A stretch of DNA of 64,000 nt from Bradyrhizobium aeschynomenes (GTDB lineage: Bacteria > Pseudomonadota > Alphaproteobacteria > Rhizobiales > Xanthobacteraceae), in assembly GCF_013178945.1 (NCBI RefSeq), contig NZ_JABFDM010000001.1, positions 310,001 to 374,000 on the forward strand, in the 5' to 3' direction. Under the pieces are notes generated by a model. It did not search any database. It was not told where the DNA came from and was given only the letters and a program-made list of their open reading frames with translations. How positions within the stretch are numbered: position 1 is the first letter of the stretch; every line of letters begins with the position of its first letter. The translations under genes and the position numbers were made by a program. Below, in pieces: positions 25,701 through 34,680 of the stretch.

Positions 25701-26135
25701 ATGAACCAGCATGCAGTGGTGACCAAGTTCTCGCACGTGAAGCCCGAAGACACCGACTACAAGGGCGGTGGATTGCGCGACTTCTTCCTCTATCGCGATC
25801 TCGGCATCGCGGACGCCACCGGTGGTCAGGTGATCTGCCATCTCGTCAAGGCCAATCCCGATTGTCCTCCTGTCGATGGCACCGGCTGGCACCGGCACGA
25901 TTGCGACTTTCAGATCGTCATCATGATGAAAGGCTGGGCGCGCTTCATGTATGAGGACAAGCCGACCTTGGTGAAGGCCGGCGACGTGGTGCATCAGCGC
26001 CCGGGGATCACGCACTATCTCTACGATTATTCTCCTGACATGGAATATATGGAGATCGTCAGCCCGGCCGATTTCAAAACCGTCGAGATGCCGCCGGCGA
26101 CCGACAAGGTCCCGCCCGTGACGCCCTGGAGCTGA
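25701..26135 (+). CDS. cupin-domain protein
   Basis: A 144-residue single cupin. The metal-binding motif reads GTGWHRHDCDFQIVIMMKGWA, split as His-x-His near residues 64-66 followed by the second motif AGDVVHQRPGITHYLYDYS near 95-113. GGAGG lies 6 bases before the ATG at 25701, so the longer upstream frame is rejected. It is a single gene on its strand; I do not know the substrate. It differs clearly from the cupin at 21676. Confidence 0.83.
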   Translation: MNQHAVVTKFSHVKPEDTDYKGGGLRDFFLYRDLGIADATGGQVICHLVKANPDCPPVDGTGWHRHDCDFQIVIMMKGWARFMYEDKPTLVKAGDVVHQRPGITHYLYDYSPDMEYMEIVSPADFKTVEMPPATDKVPPVTPWS

Positions 26136-26465
26136 GCAGGCTCACGCCCACAACCATTCCACCCAGCCGTTAACTCCCTGGCATCCGGTCGCCGTCCGCG
26201 GCCGGATGCACCGTCTCAGGATCTCGTGGGTGACCGGCCGCGAGGCCGATATGTAGCCGTGAACAGGCGGCGTACCTGGCGCGGCGGCCGATTCGGACGC
26301 GATTCGTTCAGGGCGCGTTCCAGAGATTAAGGCGGCAACCCAGCACCGTCACGTTTTGAAACAACGTCGGCTCTGATGCGGCGGCGGTCCGCTGTGAACC
26401 TCGCAGCACGCGACGCTAGGACGATTCATCCCGCGCCGGTACACAGGACGCGAGGGGGATCGATC
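26136..26465. other. intergenic region with one hairpin
   Basis: GCATCCGG (26181-26188) and CCGGATGC (26202-26209) can pair, but no T run follows; it may be a weak terminator for the cupin gene or chance. No gene is visible in the rest. Confidence 0.35.
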
Positions 26466-26942
26466 ATGACATTGACCACGTGGGCCTGGCTCGCATTGGC
26501 CGCCTATGGCGCGCATATTCTCGAGGAATACACCTTCGACTGGCGAAACTGGGCGCGGGCGGTGATGAAGCTGCCGGTCGAGTGGAGTGATTTCTACGTG
26601 ACCAACGCCCTCGTCGTCGTGCTCGGCGCGGTGCAGGCAGAGCTCGCGGCGACATGGCCCCTCGCACCGCTCGCCTATGCCGCGCTGATGATGATCAACG
26701 CGGTGTTCTTTCACGTGCTGCCGTTCGTACGGAGCGGTGGCCGGTTCTCGCCGGGCCTGGCGACGGCGCTGGTGCTGTTCTTTCCCGTCGCGATCGCAAT
26801 GTGGCGGCGGGCGTGGAGTGACGGATTGGTCGATGGCGCGACGGCGGTTGCTGCAATCGTGGCCGGCGCGCTGCTGATGGCCTATCCCGTCGTATTGCTC
26901 AATCTGCGTTCGAAATCATATTTTCGGCAAGACCGGCCCTGA
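26466..26942 (+). CDS. HXXEE-domain membrane protein
   Basis: A 158-residue inner-membrane protein with about four helices. The N-terminal helix contains AHILEEY, the His-x-x-Glu-Glu motif that names the HXXEE family (PF13787-like). MINAVFFHVLPF carries a further intramembrane His. Function of the family is unknown, although buried His and Glu suggest metal or proton handling. The ATG at 26466 follows GAGGGG. No partner gene is evident. Confidence 0.75.
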   Translation: MTLTTWAWLALAAYGAHILEEYTFDWRNWARAVMKLPVEWSDFYVTNALVVVLGAVQAELAATWPLAPLAYAALMMINAVFFHVLPFVRSGGRFSPGLATALVLFFPVAIAMWRRAWSDGLVDGATAVAAIVAGALLMAYPVVLLNLRSKSYFRQDRP

Positions 26943-26965
26943 GCGGAACTCAGGGCCCGGTGTGA

Positions 26966-27238
26966 TCAATAAGACGAAGCGCGATCAGCAACGAAGCTCG
27001 CCTGCATGCGCCGCCCGTTGCGCTCGTCGAAACGCGCGCGCGGAAAGCGCCAGCCGATGACGGTGGCCTCGAGTGCGCCGCCGGATTCCTTGTTGTGCCA
27101 TTTGCCATCAATGTAGAAACAGGGGAACGGAAGTTGGTAGGTGCCGCTGTGATCCTCGCACAGCACCTCGACCGTCTGCCCGGGTGGTGGCTCTCCGCTG
27201 CCGTCGAATTGCGCCAGCCGTTTTTCGCGCGTAGCCAT
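26966..27238 (-). CDS. hypothetical protein, 90 residues
   Basis: I do not recognise this gene. The protein is soluble, begins MATREKRLAQFDGSGEPPPG and contains VEVLCEDHSGTYQLPFPCFY, GKWHNKESG and VIGWRFPRAR. There is no signal peptide or membrane segment. GGGAG nine bases before the ATG at 27238 decides that start over the ATG at 27247, which has no spacing from the site. It is convergent with the HXXEE gene and divergent from the coiled-coil gene. Confidence 0.6.
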   Translation of the reverse strand: MATREKRLAQFDGSGEPPPGQTVEVLCEDHSGTYQLPFPCFYIDGKWHNKESGGALEATVIGWRFPRARFDERNGRRMQASFVADRASSY

Positions 27239-27372
27239 TCTGTCCATCTCCCTAAAAACGGGTCCCGGCCCGAACTTCAATGCGCGATTGAGGTCTCAGT
27301 ATGGTATCATTCTGGAAACAGCATCAGTTCCACGCAAAATCATGTGTTTGGCAAGCCAATGAGAAAATTGTG

Positions 27373-27729
27373 ATGCGAATCGTCGTTGCCGCGCGAATCC
27401 TGTTTGCCGTGAATGTGCTCGCAATGTGCATGGGCTCTGCCGGACATGCGCAGGATATTCCCGGGATCGAAATCTGCACCGCAGAAAAGGCGATGGATCG
27501 GCGTACATCATGTCTGCAGAGCAACATCGACTTCCTGCAGAAGACGATGACCAAGCAGTCGCTCGATCAACAGCAGAAGCTCGATGCGGCCAATCGGCAG
27601 ATCCAGGCGTTGAAGGCGGCCTTGATATCGCAGCAGGGTGCGATCGACGAACTGAAGGCATCGCAGGCGAAGCTCGTCGACGAGCTGAAGAAGAAGGCTG
27701 ATTCGCCGGCAAAGCCCGCCGGCAAATAG
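27373..27729 (+). CDS. small periplasmic coiled-coil protein
   Basis: A 118-residue exported protein: signal peptide MRIVVAARILFAVNVLAMC through AGHAQ (about 27 residues), a short segment with two cysteines (EICTAEKAM and TSCLQSN), then a heptad-like coiled coil (about residues 50-108, with KLDAANRQIQALKAAL) and a Lys/Pro tail. No known family is recognised. The periplasmic coiled coil resembles small structural or adaptor proteins. The start at 27373 gives a clean signal peptide, but its Shine-Dalgarno site is poor. Confidence 0.65.
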   Translation: MRIVVAARILFAVNVLAMCMGSAGHAQDIPGIEICTAEKAMDRRTSCLQSNIDFLQKTMTKQSLDQQQKLDAANRQIQALKAALISQQGAIDELKASQAKLVDELKKKADSPAKPAGK

Positions 27730-27815
27730 CAGGCACCTGCCGGTTCGACAGCAACAATTGTCAAGCGACGTTGGCGCCGGTCGTGCACGATCGGCTGCTT
27801 CGTCCGGAGAGATGA

Positions 27816-28655
27816 GTGTCCAACAACCCGGCCCAGAAGGCGCTCTGGTACATCGAGAGTCATCTGTCGGCGCCGATGTCGCTCGACGACATCGCCGGCA
27901 TTGCCGGCGTGTCGCGCTTCCACATCGTGCGCGCCTTCGCGGCCGCGACCGGCGTATCGGTGATGCGCTATGTCAGGCTGCGGCGTCTCAGCGAGGCGGC
28001 ACGGGCCTTGGCAGGCGGCGCGCCCGACATTCTCCGTCTGGCGCTGGATGCGGACTACGGCTCCCACGAAGCATTCACGCGCGCGTTCCGCGATCAGTTC
28101 GGCGTCACGCCGGAAGCGGTCCGCGCCCATGCACGCCTCGATGGCCTCGCATTGCAGGAGCCGATCCTCATGGACCAGACACCGCTCGATGATCTCGCCG
28201 CGCCGCGCTTCGTCACTGCCGAGCCGCTGCTCGTCGCCGGTCTTGGCGACCGTTTCAGTTTCGATAACGGTGCCGGCATTCCAGCCTTATGGCGACGGTT
28301 CAACGAGATCATGCACGAGGTTCCGGGGCGTTGCGGCGCGGTGGCTTACGGTGTCTGCTGCAACGGCGACGATGCCGGCAATTTCGACTATGTCGCGGGC
28401 GTCGAGGTGGCCGATTTTTCCGACCTGCCGCGGACGTTCAGCCGCGTGCGGGTTCCGGCCGCGACGTTCGCCGTGTTCACCCATGCCGGCCACATCTCGT
28501 CGATCCGCCGCACCGTGCATACGATCTGGAATCGCTGGCTGCCGCAGTCGGGCTATGAGGTCGCCGACGCGCCGAACTTCGAGCGCTACGATCAGCGCTT
28601 CGACCCGCTCACCGGCGATGGCGGACTGGAAATCTGGCTGCCGGTGATCCGCTGA
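27816..28655 (+). CDS. AraC family regulator with C-terminal GyrI-like effector domain
   Basis: A 279-residue regulator in the Rob/SoxS-plus-sensor arrangement. The N-terminal AraC domain (about residues 5-105) has SLDDIAGIAGVSRFHIVRAF and the second helix-turn-helix DADYGSHEAFTRAFRDQFGVTP. The C-terminal AraC_E_bind/GyrI-like domain (about 130-279) should bind a small hydrophobic ligand. The start is GTG at 27816 following CGGAGAGATGA. The neighbouring genes are not obvious targets. Confidence 0.88.
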   Translation: MSNNPAQKALWYIESHLSAPMSLDDIAGIAGVSRFHIVRAFAAATGVSVMRYVRLRRLSEAARALAGGAPDILRLALDADYGSHEAFTRAFRDQFGVTPEAVRAHARLDGLALQEPILMDQTPLDDLAAPRFVTAEPLLVAGLGDRFSFDNGAGIPALWRRFNEIMHEVPGRCGAVAYGVCCNGDDAGNFDYVAGVEVADFSDLPRTFSRVRVPAATFAVFTHAGHISSIRRTVHTIWNRWLPQSGYEVADAPNFERYDQRFDPLTGDGGLEIWLPVIR

Positions 28656-28827
28656 CGCGTCGCGCGCGGCCCGAACTTGCGTCGACACGCTGCAAGCGCG
28701 CCGCTCCGCAGGGCTGCTCTGCGGTCGTGCGACCGGCGGTTTGCTTGGCAAGCCGTGCTGGCTTTGCGATAAACTCCTGCATAACAACAATGCGCCGCAT
28801 CGCGGCAAACAAGCGGGAGGCCGTCAG

Positions 28828-29754
28828 ATGTCCAACATGCGCGTGCTCGCCACCGATCTGGAATTTCCGGAAGGGCCCGTCGTGATGCCCGACGGCTCGG
28901 TGGTGCTGGTCGAGATCCGCGGCAAGCGCCTGACGCGGGTGTTTCCGGACGGCCGCAAGGAGATCGTCGCGCAGATTCCGGGCGGGCCGAATGGCGCGGC
29001 GCTCGGGCCCGACGGCAAGATCTATATCTGCAACAATGGCGGCTTCTCCTGGATTCCGACCGGCAAGATGATCATGCCGGGCCCGCAGCCCGCGGATTAT
29101 CTCGGCGGCTCGATCCAGCGCATCGATCTGCAGAGCGGCAAGGTCGAGACCGTCGTGAGCCGTTGCGGCGAGCATGAGCTGCGCGGGCCGAACGACCTCG
29201 TATTCGACCGGCATGGCGGCCTGTGGTTCTCCGACCTCGGCAAGCGCCGAGCCCGCGACATGGATGTCGGCGCGTTCTATTATCTCAGGCCCGGCATGAC
29301 CGAGATCGTCGAGGCCGTGCACGGCATCCTGCCGGCCAACGGCATCGGCCTGTCGCCCGACGAGAAGACCGTCTACATCGCGGAGACGCCGACGGCGCGG
29401 CTCTGGGCCTACGACCTGTCCGAGCCCGGCACGGTCAAGCCGCGCGAGGTGATCTATCGCGGCGAGCGCGGCCGGCCGATCGCAGGCCTCGGCGGCTACC
29501 AGATGTTCGATTCCCTGGCGGTGGAGGCCAACGGCAATGTCTGCGTGGCAACGCTGGTGTCGGGCTGCATCAGCGTGATCGCCCCCGACGGCACGCTGGT
29601 CGAGCAGGTGCCCACCGGCGACCGCGTCACCACCAACATCGCCTTCGGCGGTCCGGAATTGAAGACCGCCTACATCACGCTCTCCGGCAAGGGCGAGCTG
29701 GTGGCGATGGACTGGCCGCGGCCGGGCCTGCCGCTGAATTTTCTGAACAAGTGA
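28828..29754 (+). CDS. SMP-30/gluconolactonase-like family protein
   Basis: A 308-residue six-bladed propeller of the SMP-30/gluconolactonase/LRE group, probably a metal-dependent lactonase or esterase in the cytoplasm. Typical segments are LEFPEGPVVMPDGSVVLVE (metal-binding Glu), GPNDLVFDRHGGLWFSD (metal-binding Asn/Asp) and GIGLSPDEKTVYIAET. GGGAGG lies 8 bases before the ATG at 28828. It is followed by a palindromic repeat and then a GNAT gene on the same strand; the GMC oxidoreductase further on could belong to the same pathway, which is inference. Confidence 0.87.
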   Translation: MSNMRVLATDLEFPEGPVVMPDGSVVLVEIRGKRLTRVFPDGRKEIVAQIPGGPNGAALGPDGKIYICNNGGFSWIPTGKMIMPGPQPADYLGGSIQRIDLQSGKVETVVSRCGEHELRGPNDLVFDRHGGLWFSDLGKRRARDMDVGAFYYLRPGMTEIVEAVHGILPANGIGLSPDEKTVYIAETPTARLWAYDLSEPGTVKPREVIYRGERGRPIAGLGGYQMFDSLAVEANGNVCVATLVSGCISVIAPDGTLVEQVPTGDRVTTNIAFGGPELKTAYITLSGKGELVAMDWPRPGLPLNFLNK

Positions 29755-29771
29755 CGCGTCACGTGATAGTT

Positions 29772-29858
29772 CCGTCATTGCGAGCGTCAGCGAAGCAATC
29801 CAGGGCGGCACGCGCGGCTCTGGATTGCTTCGTCGCTTGCGCTCCTCGCAATGACGGA
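29772..29858. repeat. palindromic repeat, 'GTCATTGCGAGCG...CGCAATGAC' type, copy 2
   Basis: It runs from CCGTCATTGCGAGCG to CGCAATGACGG with inner GCAATCCAG and CTGGATTGC, the same type as 4366-4440. It lies wholly within the 112 bp between the SMP-30 and GNAT genes. Confidence 0.85.
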
Positions 29859-29866
29859 ATCCGCTG

Positions 29867-30460
29867 ATGCCCTTTCTCGAACCGGTCACCCTCCGTGGCG
29901 CGCACGCCAGCCTCGTGCCGCTCTCGCAAGACCACCACGACGCGCTGGTCGAAGCCGTCCGCGACGGCGAATTGTGGAACCTGTGGTACACCGCAGTTCC
30001 GAAACCTGAGACCATGGCCAAGGAGATCGAGCGCCGGCTCGGCCTGTTCGCCGCGGGCCACATGCAGCCGTTCACCGTGCTCGACGCCGATGGCAAGGTC
30101 GCCGGCATGACGACTTACATGAACGTCGACGCCGCCAACCGCCGCGTCGAGATCGGCTCGACCTGGTATGCGAAGCGGGTGCAGCGCAGCGCGCTCAATA
30201 CGCAGTGCAAGCGGCTGTTGCTGGCGCACGCTTTCGAGACGATGGATTGCATCGCGGTCGAGTTTCGCACGCATTTCTTCAACCACCAGAGCCGCCGCGC
30301 CATCGAGCGGCTTGGCGCCAAGCAGGACGGCATCCTGCGCAGCCACCAGATCGCGCCGAACGGCACGCTGCGGGATACCGTCGTCTACAGCATCACTGCG
30401 GCCGAATGGCCGACGGTGCGGGCGCATCTCGACTACCAGTTGAATGACAAGCCGCGCTGA
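29867..30460 (+). CDS. GNAT family N-acetyltransferase (RimJ/RimL type)
   Basis: A 197-residue acetyltransferase with N-terminal LEPVTLRGAHASLVPLSQDHHDALVEA, typical of the RimJ/RimL group, and the acetyl-CoA-binding region near NTQCKRLLLAHAFETMDC (about residues 108-125). The later FFNHQSRRAIERLGAKQDGIL matches the conserved C-terminal NxxSxxxxxKxGF-like segment. The acceptor may be a ribosomal protein N-terminus, an antibiotic or another amine; this cannot be told. The ATG at 29867 comes right after the repeat and lacks a strong ribosome binding site. Confidence 0.85.
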   Translation: MPFLEPVTLRGAHASLVPLSQDHHDALVEAVRDGELWNLWYTAVPKPETMAKEIERRLGLFAAGHMQPFTVLDADGKVAGMTTYMNVDAANRRVEIGSTWYAKRVQRSALNTQCKRLLLAHAFETMDCIAVEFRTHFFNHQSRRAIERLGAKQDGILRSHQIAPNGTLRDTVVYSITAAEWPTVRAHLDYQLNDKPR

Positions 30461-30523
30461 TCGCGCTATGGCCGCTTGGCCGCGTCATGCGGCAGGCATG
30501 ACGAGACCGGGACGACAGACGAG

Positions 30524-32158
30524 ATGGATAATTTCGACTATGTGATCGTGGGCGCCGGCTCGGCCGGCTGCGTGATCGCCAACCGCCTCAGCGAGGACCC
30601 CTCGGTCAGCGTCTGCGTGCTGGAGGCGGGCCCGCGCGACTGGCACCCCTACATCCATCTGCCGGCCGGCTTCATCAAGACCTTCTACATGAAGAGCATC
30701 AATTGGGGCTACCAGCAGGAGCCGGGGCCCTACACAGCCGGCCGCAGCATCTATGCGCCGCGTGGCAAGACGCTCGGTGGCTCCTCGTCGATCAACGGCC
30801 ACGTCTACAATCGCGGCCAGAGCCAGGACTTCGACACCTGGGCGCAGATGGGCAATCGCGGCTGGAGCTATTCCGACGTGCTGCCGCACTTCCGGCGGAT
30901 GGAGAAGCGCATCGGCGCCGGCGACGAGCAGTATCGCGGCCGCGACGGCAGCCTGCATGTCACCACCATGGAGTGGAAGGACACCCTGTGCGAGGCCTTC
31001 ATGGACGGCGCTGTCTCGCTCGGCATCCCCCGCAATCCCGACTACAACGGCGCCATCCAGGAGGGCGTGTCCTACGTCCAGCGCACCATCCAGAACGGCC
31101 GCCGCGTGTCGTCGGCGACCGCGTTCCTCAAGCCCGCCAGCAAGCGGCCGAACGTCGAGGTCCGCACCAATGCCCATGCCACCGGCATCATGCTCGAGGG
31201 CAAGCGTGCGGTCGGCGTGCGCTACAGCCGCGGCGGACGCGGCGGCGTGCCGGTCGAGGTGCGCGCGCGCAAAGAGGTGATCCTGTCCGGCGGCGCGTAC
31301 AACTCGCCGCAGCTGCTGCAGCTCTCCGGCATCGGCGCGCCCGAGCTGTTGCAGGAGCACGGCATCGAGGTGCGCCATGCGCTGCGCAGCGTCGGCGAGG
31401 GCCTGCAGGATCATTACGCGCCGCGCACGGTGGCGCGCGTCAAGAACATCAAGACCATCAACGAGCTCGCGCGCGGCCTCAATCTGTGGGGCGAGGCGCT
31501 GAAATGGGCGGTGACACGCAAGGGCATCCTGTCGCTGTCGCCCACGATGGTCTACTGCTTCTGGCATTCCGGCGAGACTGCGGAGAGCTCCGACCTGCAG
31601 CTCACCTTCACGCCCGCGAGCTACAAGGAAGGTGTGCAGGGCCAGCTCGAGGACGAGCCCGGCATGACGGTCGCGTCCTGGCAGCAGCGTCCCGAGAGCC
31701 GCGGCTATGTCCGCATCCGCTCCGCCGATCCGTTCGCCCAGCCGATCATCCAGACCAACTACCTCACCGCCGAGCTCGATCGCCGCGTCATCGTCGCCGG
31801 CATGAAGCTGGCGCGCCGGCTGCTGGCGTCGGCTCCGCTCGCGCCGTACTACGCCTATGAGGATTTCCCTGGCCCGAAGGTGAACAGCGACGACGAATTC
31901 CTCGCCGCCGCCATCCAGCGCGCCACCACGACGTTCCACCCCGGCTGCACCTGCCGCATGGGCCCGGCCGATTCCACCTGGGCCACCGTCGACGACCAGC
32001 TCCGCGTCCACGGCCTGCAAGGCCTGCGCGTCGCCGACGCCTCGATCATGCCGCGCATGATCTCGGCCAACCTCAATGCGGCGACCTTGATGATCGGCGA
32101 CAAGGCGGCGGATTTGATTTTGGGCAAGGGCGAGGCGGCGGAGAGGCTGTCGGCTTAA
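30524..32158 (+). CDS. GMC family FAD-dependent oxidoreductase (choline dehydrogenase-like)
   Basis: A 544-residue flavoenzyme oxidising an alcohol. The FAD motif VGAGSAGCVIANRLSEDPS starts at residue 9. GMC signature 1 appears as APRGKTLGGSSSINGHVYNR and signature 2 as GAYNSPQLLQLSGIG. The catalytic His lies in TTFHPGCTCRMG and the final FAD-contacting block in DASIMPRMISANLNAATLMIG. The start at 30524 begins directly with the Rossmann strand. It resembles BetA and alkyl alcohol dehydrogenases in length. There is no betaine aldehyde dehydrogenase beside it, so choline is only one possible substrate. Confidence 0.93.
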   Translation: MDNFDYVIVGAGSAGCVIANRLSEDPSVSVCVLEAGPRDWHPYIHLPAGFIKTFYMKSINWGYQQEPGPYTAGRSIYAPRGKTLGGSSSINGHVYNRGQSQDFDTWAQMGNRGWSYSDVLPHFRRMEKRIGAGDEQYRGRDGSLHVTTMEWKDTLCEAFMDGAVSLGIPRNPDYNGAIQEGVSYVQRTIQNGRRVSSATAFLKPASKRPNVEVRTNAHATGIMLEGKRAVGVRYSRGGRGGVPVEVRARKEVILSGGAYNSPQLLQLSGIGAPELLQEHGIEVRHALRSVGEGLQDHYAPRTVARVKNIKTINELARGLNLWGEALKWAVTRKGILSLSPTMVYCFWHSGETAESSDLQLTFTPASYKEGVQGQLEDEPGMTVASWQQRPESRGYVRIRSADPFAQPIIQTNYLTAELDRRVIVAGMKLARRLLASAPLAPYYAYEDFPGPKVNSDDEFLAAAIQRATTTFHPGCTCRMGPADSTWATVDDQLRVHGLQGLRVADASIMPRMISANLNAATLMIGDKAADLILGKGEAAERLSA

Positions 32159-32210
32159 GAGCGCGTCACCTCACCCGTGGAGGTCGAGCACCCACCGCGC
32201 CAAAGGTCAG

Positions 32211-32420
32211 CTCCCCTCCCCCTTGCGGGGAGGGGGCGGGGGTGGGGGTCCCCGGGCGCTGAACGCAGTTTCAGGCTCACTTTCGGCAGCTGTGCTTCGC
32301 CGAGAGCACTGACTTCGTTCTCTCCGATGCAGTCTGTCTCGCGCGCACTCAATCGCGCATCATTGATAGTCGGACTCGTGGACCCCCACCCCCGACCCCT
32401 CCCCGCAAGGGGGAGGGGAG
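32211..32420. repeat. long inverted repeat with 41-44 bp arms around a unique centre
   Basis: The left arm (32211-32254, starting CTCCCCTCCCCCTTGCGGGG) and right arm (32380-32420, ending CCGCAAGGGGGAGGGGAG) are inverted copies. About 125 bp of ordinary-looking non-coding DNA lies between. The arms are G- or C-tract rich. In frame they can be read as LPLAGRGRGWG-like peptides, a known annotation artefact of such repeats. The element fills the gap between the GMC gene and the convergent binding-protein gene. Confidence 0.85.
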
Positions 32421-32467
32421 TGCACCGTCCGCGTCGGGGTAGTTGTGCCAAAAAACGCGAACATGAA

Positions 32468-33613
32468 CTACTTCACCAGCCTGAACTTCCCGCCCTCGAC
32501 CTTGATCAGGAACGCCGAGCGCTCGTCGTAGCCGTTGTGGTCGGTCGGGCTCATGGTGGAGAGGCCGTTGTTGAGATAGACGTCCTTGCCGCGCTCGAGC
32601 TCGTCGCGCAGCGCGGCGCGGAATTCCGGCGTGCCGGGCTTGGCGGCCTTGAGCGCGCCGGGAATGGCGCCCTTCAGCAGCGTGACCGTGTCCCACAGAT
32701 GCGCCGCGAAAATGTTCGGCCGGTCGCCATGGACGGCTTGATAGGCCGACACGAAGGCATCGTTGGCGCGGCGGAACGGATCCTCGGGCGAAAGATCGTC
32801 GGCGATCGAGAACGCCTCGCCGGCGAAGATCGCGCCCTCGACATTCTCCTTGCCGAGCTTGATGAACTCCTGCGTCGCCACGCCATGGGTCTGGAAGATC
32901 TTGCCCTGATAGCCGCGCTCGCGCAGCGCCTGCTGCGGCAGCACCGCCGGCGTGCCGGCCGATGCAATGAACACCGCATCCGGATTGGTGGCGATCACCT
33001 TCAGCGCCTGGCCGGCCGCGCTGGTGTCGCCGCGCGCATAGACCTCGTGGGTCGTGACGGTGATGCCGAGCTTCGGCGCCAGCTTGCTCACCTCCTGGTA
33101 ATAACCCTCGCCATAGCCGTCGGAGACGCCGATGAAGCCGAGCGTCTTGACGCCGCTCTTGGCGATGTATTTCAGCATCGCCGCGGCCATGATGTCGTCG
33201 TTGGGCACCACCTTGAACGCCCACTTCCGCTTGTCGTCCATCGGCTGCACGATCGCCGTCGAGGCCGCCAGCGACAGCAGCGGCGTGCGTGACTCCAGCG
33301 CGACGTCGAGCATCGGCATCGTGACCGGCGTCAACGACGAGCCGATGATGACGTCGACACCGTCCTGGATCACCAGGCGCCGCGCATTCTGCAGGCCCTT
33401 GACGCTGTCGGATTCGTCGTCGAGCGCGATGTAGACGATCTTCTCGCCGCCGATCTCCTTCGGCAGTGCGGCGACCGCCTTGATCTGCGGCTGCCCGAGC
33501 GCCGAGCCGGGCCCGGTCGCGGACACCACGATACCGACCTTGATGTCGGCCCGCGCCGGCGCGCCGAGCACCAGCATGGCTGCCATTCCGAGCGCAGTGA
33601 ATGCGGCTCTCAT
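32468..33613 (-). CDS. branched-chain amino acid-type ABC solute-binding protein (LivK-like, orphan)
   Basis: A 381-residue periplasmic binding protein (signal peptide ending at APARA, about residue 22). DIKVGIVVSATGPGSALGQPQ is the typical first strand of the peripla_BP_6 family; LVIQDGVDVIIGSSLTPVTMPM and GVSDGYGEGYYQEVSKLAP follow. GGGAGG seven bases before the ATG at 33613 fixes the start. No LivHMGF genes are present, so the transporter is elsewhere or the protein is a sensor component. It is divergent from a LuxR-type regulator 178 bp away that may control it. Confidence 0.9.
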   Translation of the reverse strand: MRAAFTALGMAAMLVLGAPARADIKVGIVVSATGPGSALGQPQIKAVAALPKEIGGEKIVYIALDDESDSVKGLQNARRLVIQDGVDVIIGSSLTPVTMPMLDVALESRTPLLSLAASTAIVQPMDDKRKWAFKVVPNDDIMAAAMLKYIAKSGVKTLGFIGVSDGYGEGYYQEVSKLAPKLGITVTTHEVYARGDTSAAGQALKVIATNPDAVFIASAGTPAVLPQQALRERGYQGKIFQTHGVATQEFIKLGKENVEGAIFAGEAFSIADDLSPEDPFRRANDAFVSAYQAVHGDRPNIFAAHLWDTVTLLKGAIPGALKAAKPGTPEFRAALRDELERGKDVYLNNGLSTMSPTDHNGYDERSAFLIKVEGGKFRLVK

Positions 33614-33791
33614 CGCGACGTCCTCCCCGTTGAGCGTGCCCGGCACGTTGATCGGCCGAGACTTCGAGCCGCGAAACCTAGCCGCCCCGCCGCCTCGCGT
33701 CTGTCCCCGTGGTTGGTGACGCCGGCCGCCGCTTCCAGGCAATGGCCGTTGCTGCTAGGCTGAAGCAAACAAGAGGTCCGGGAGAAACACC

Positions 33792-34583
33792 ATGGAGGCT
33801 ATGACGCCGGGGAGCGATGCGACGGGCGCTGTCAGCGCCATGGTGCTCGCCATTGGCCAGCAATCGTTTCCAGAGGTCCTGATCGAGACGCTGCGTGCCG
33901 TCGCCGGTGTCGGCCATTGCATGGTGTTCACCTTCGAGAACCAGCACTCGGCGCGCTGCCTGCTCAGCACCGGCAACATCGCGATCGGCCCCGACCTCGG
34001 CGCCGCTTATTCGCAGCATTTCCACACCGCCGATCCGAACCGCGAGGCGATCTTCGGCCAGCGCGCGCAGGCCCGTCACATCCTGCTGCCCAACTTCGCA
34101 CGCCGCATGTATCCGAGGGGCTATCGCAAGCTGTTCTTCGAGGATTCCGAGATCGTCGACAAGGCGGCGACCGCGATCTGGGTCGGCGATCACTGTACCT
34201 ATGTGAATTTCTATCGCACGGCGGCGCAGGGCGGCTTCGCCCCCGACGAACGGCAGCGCATCGGGGCGGTCGCCCCGCTCGTCGCGGCGATCGTCGCGCG
34301 GCATTGCCAGGCGCATGCGGCCGCAGCGGACCCGGCCGACAAGCTCGCCTCACTCTTTGCGGCCGGCGGCCCGCTGTCGGTGTTGACCCCGCGCGAGAAA
34401 GACGTCTGCCGGCGCATTCTCTCCGGCTTCAGCTCCGAGGCGATCGCCGCTGATCTCGGCATCGCGTTGAACTCCGTCTTCACCTATCGCAAGCGCGCCT
34501 ATGAGAAGCTCGGCATCGCCTCGCAGAACGAGCTGTTCGCGATCGCGCTGCGGTTGATGACCGCGCCAAAGCCGCTGAACTGA
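33792..34583 (+). CDS. LuxR-type (GerE helix-turn-helix) transcriptional regulator
   Basis: A 263-residue regulator. The C-terminal LuxR/FixJ-type DNA-binding domain (about residues 198-258) reads LTPREKDVCRRILSGFSSEA and continues with VFTYRKRAYEKLGI. The N-terminal part (about 20-170) is not a recognisable receiver or acyl-homoserine-lactone domain; it may be a GAF-like sensor. GGGAG lies 7 bases before the ATG. The divergent LivK-like gene is the natural candidate target. Confidence 0.85.
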   Translation: MEAMTPGSDATGAVSAMVLAIGQQSFPEVLIETLRAVAGVGHCMVFTFENQHSARCLLSTGNIAIGPDLGAAYSQHFHTADPNREAIFGQRAQARHILLPNFARRMYPRGYRKLFFEDSEIVDKAATAIWVGDHCTYVNFYRTAAQGGFAPDERQRIGAVAPLVAAIVARHCQAHAAAADPADKLASLFAAGGPLSVLTPREKDVCRRILSGFSSEAIAADLGIALNSVFTYRKRAYEKLGIASQNELFAIALRLMTAPKPLN

Positions 34584-34680
34584 GGCGGCTGAACTGAGCG
34601 CGCCGCAGGTGTCACCCATCATCGGGACAGACGCCGCCCGCGCGTGCAGCTAGCATGCGGCGTCCGACCGGAGGCTGAAT

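Noticed and set aside
32177..33292. Plus-strand frame starting in the inverted repeat and running opposite the LivK-like gene
   Set aside because: Its beginning is the repeat-derived LPLAGRGRGWG peptide and the remainder is antisense to the binding protein gene.
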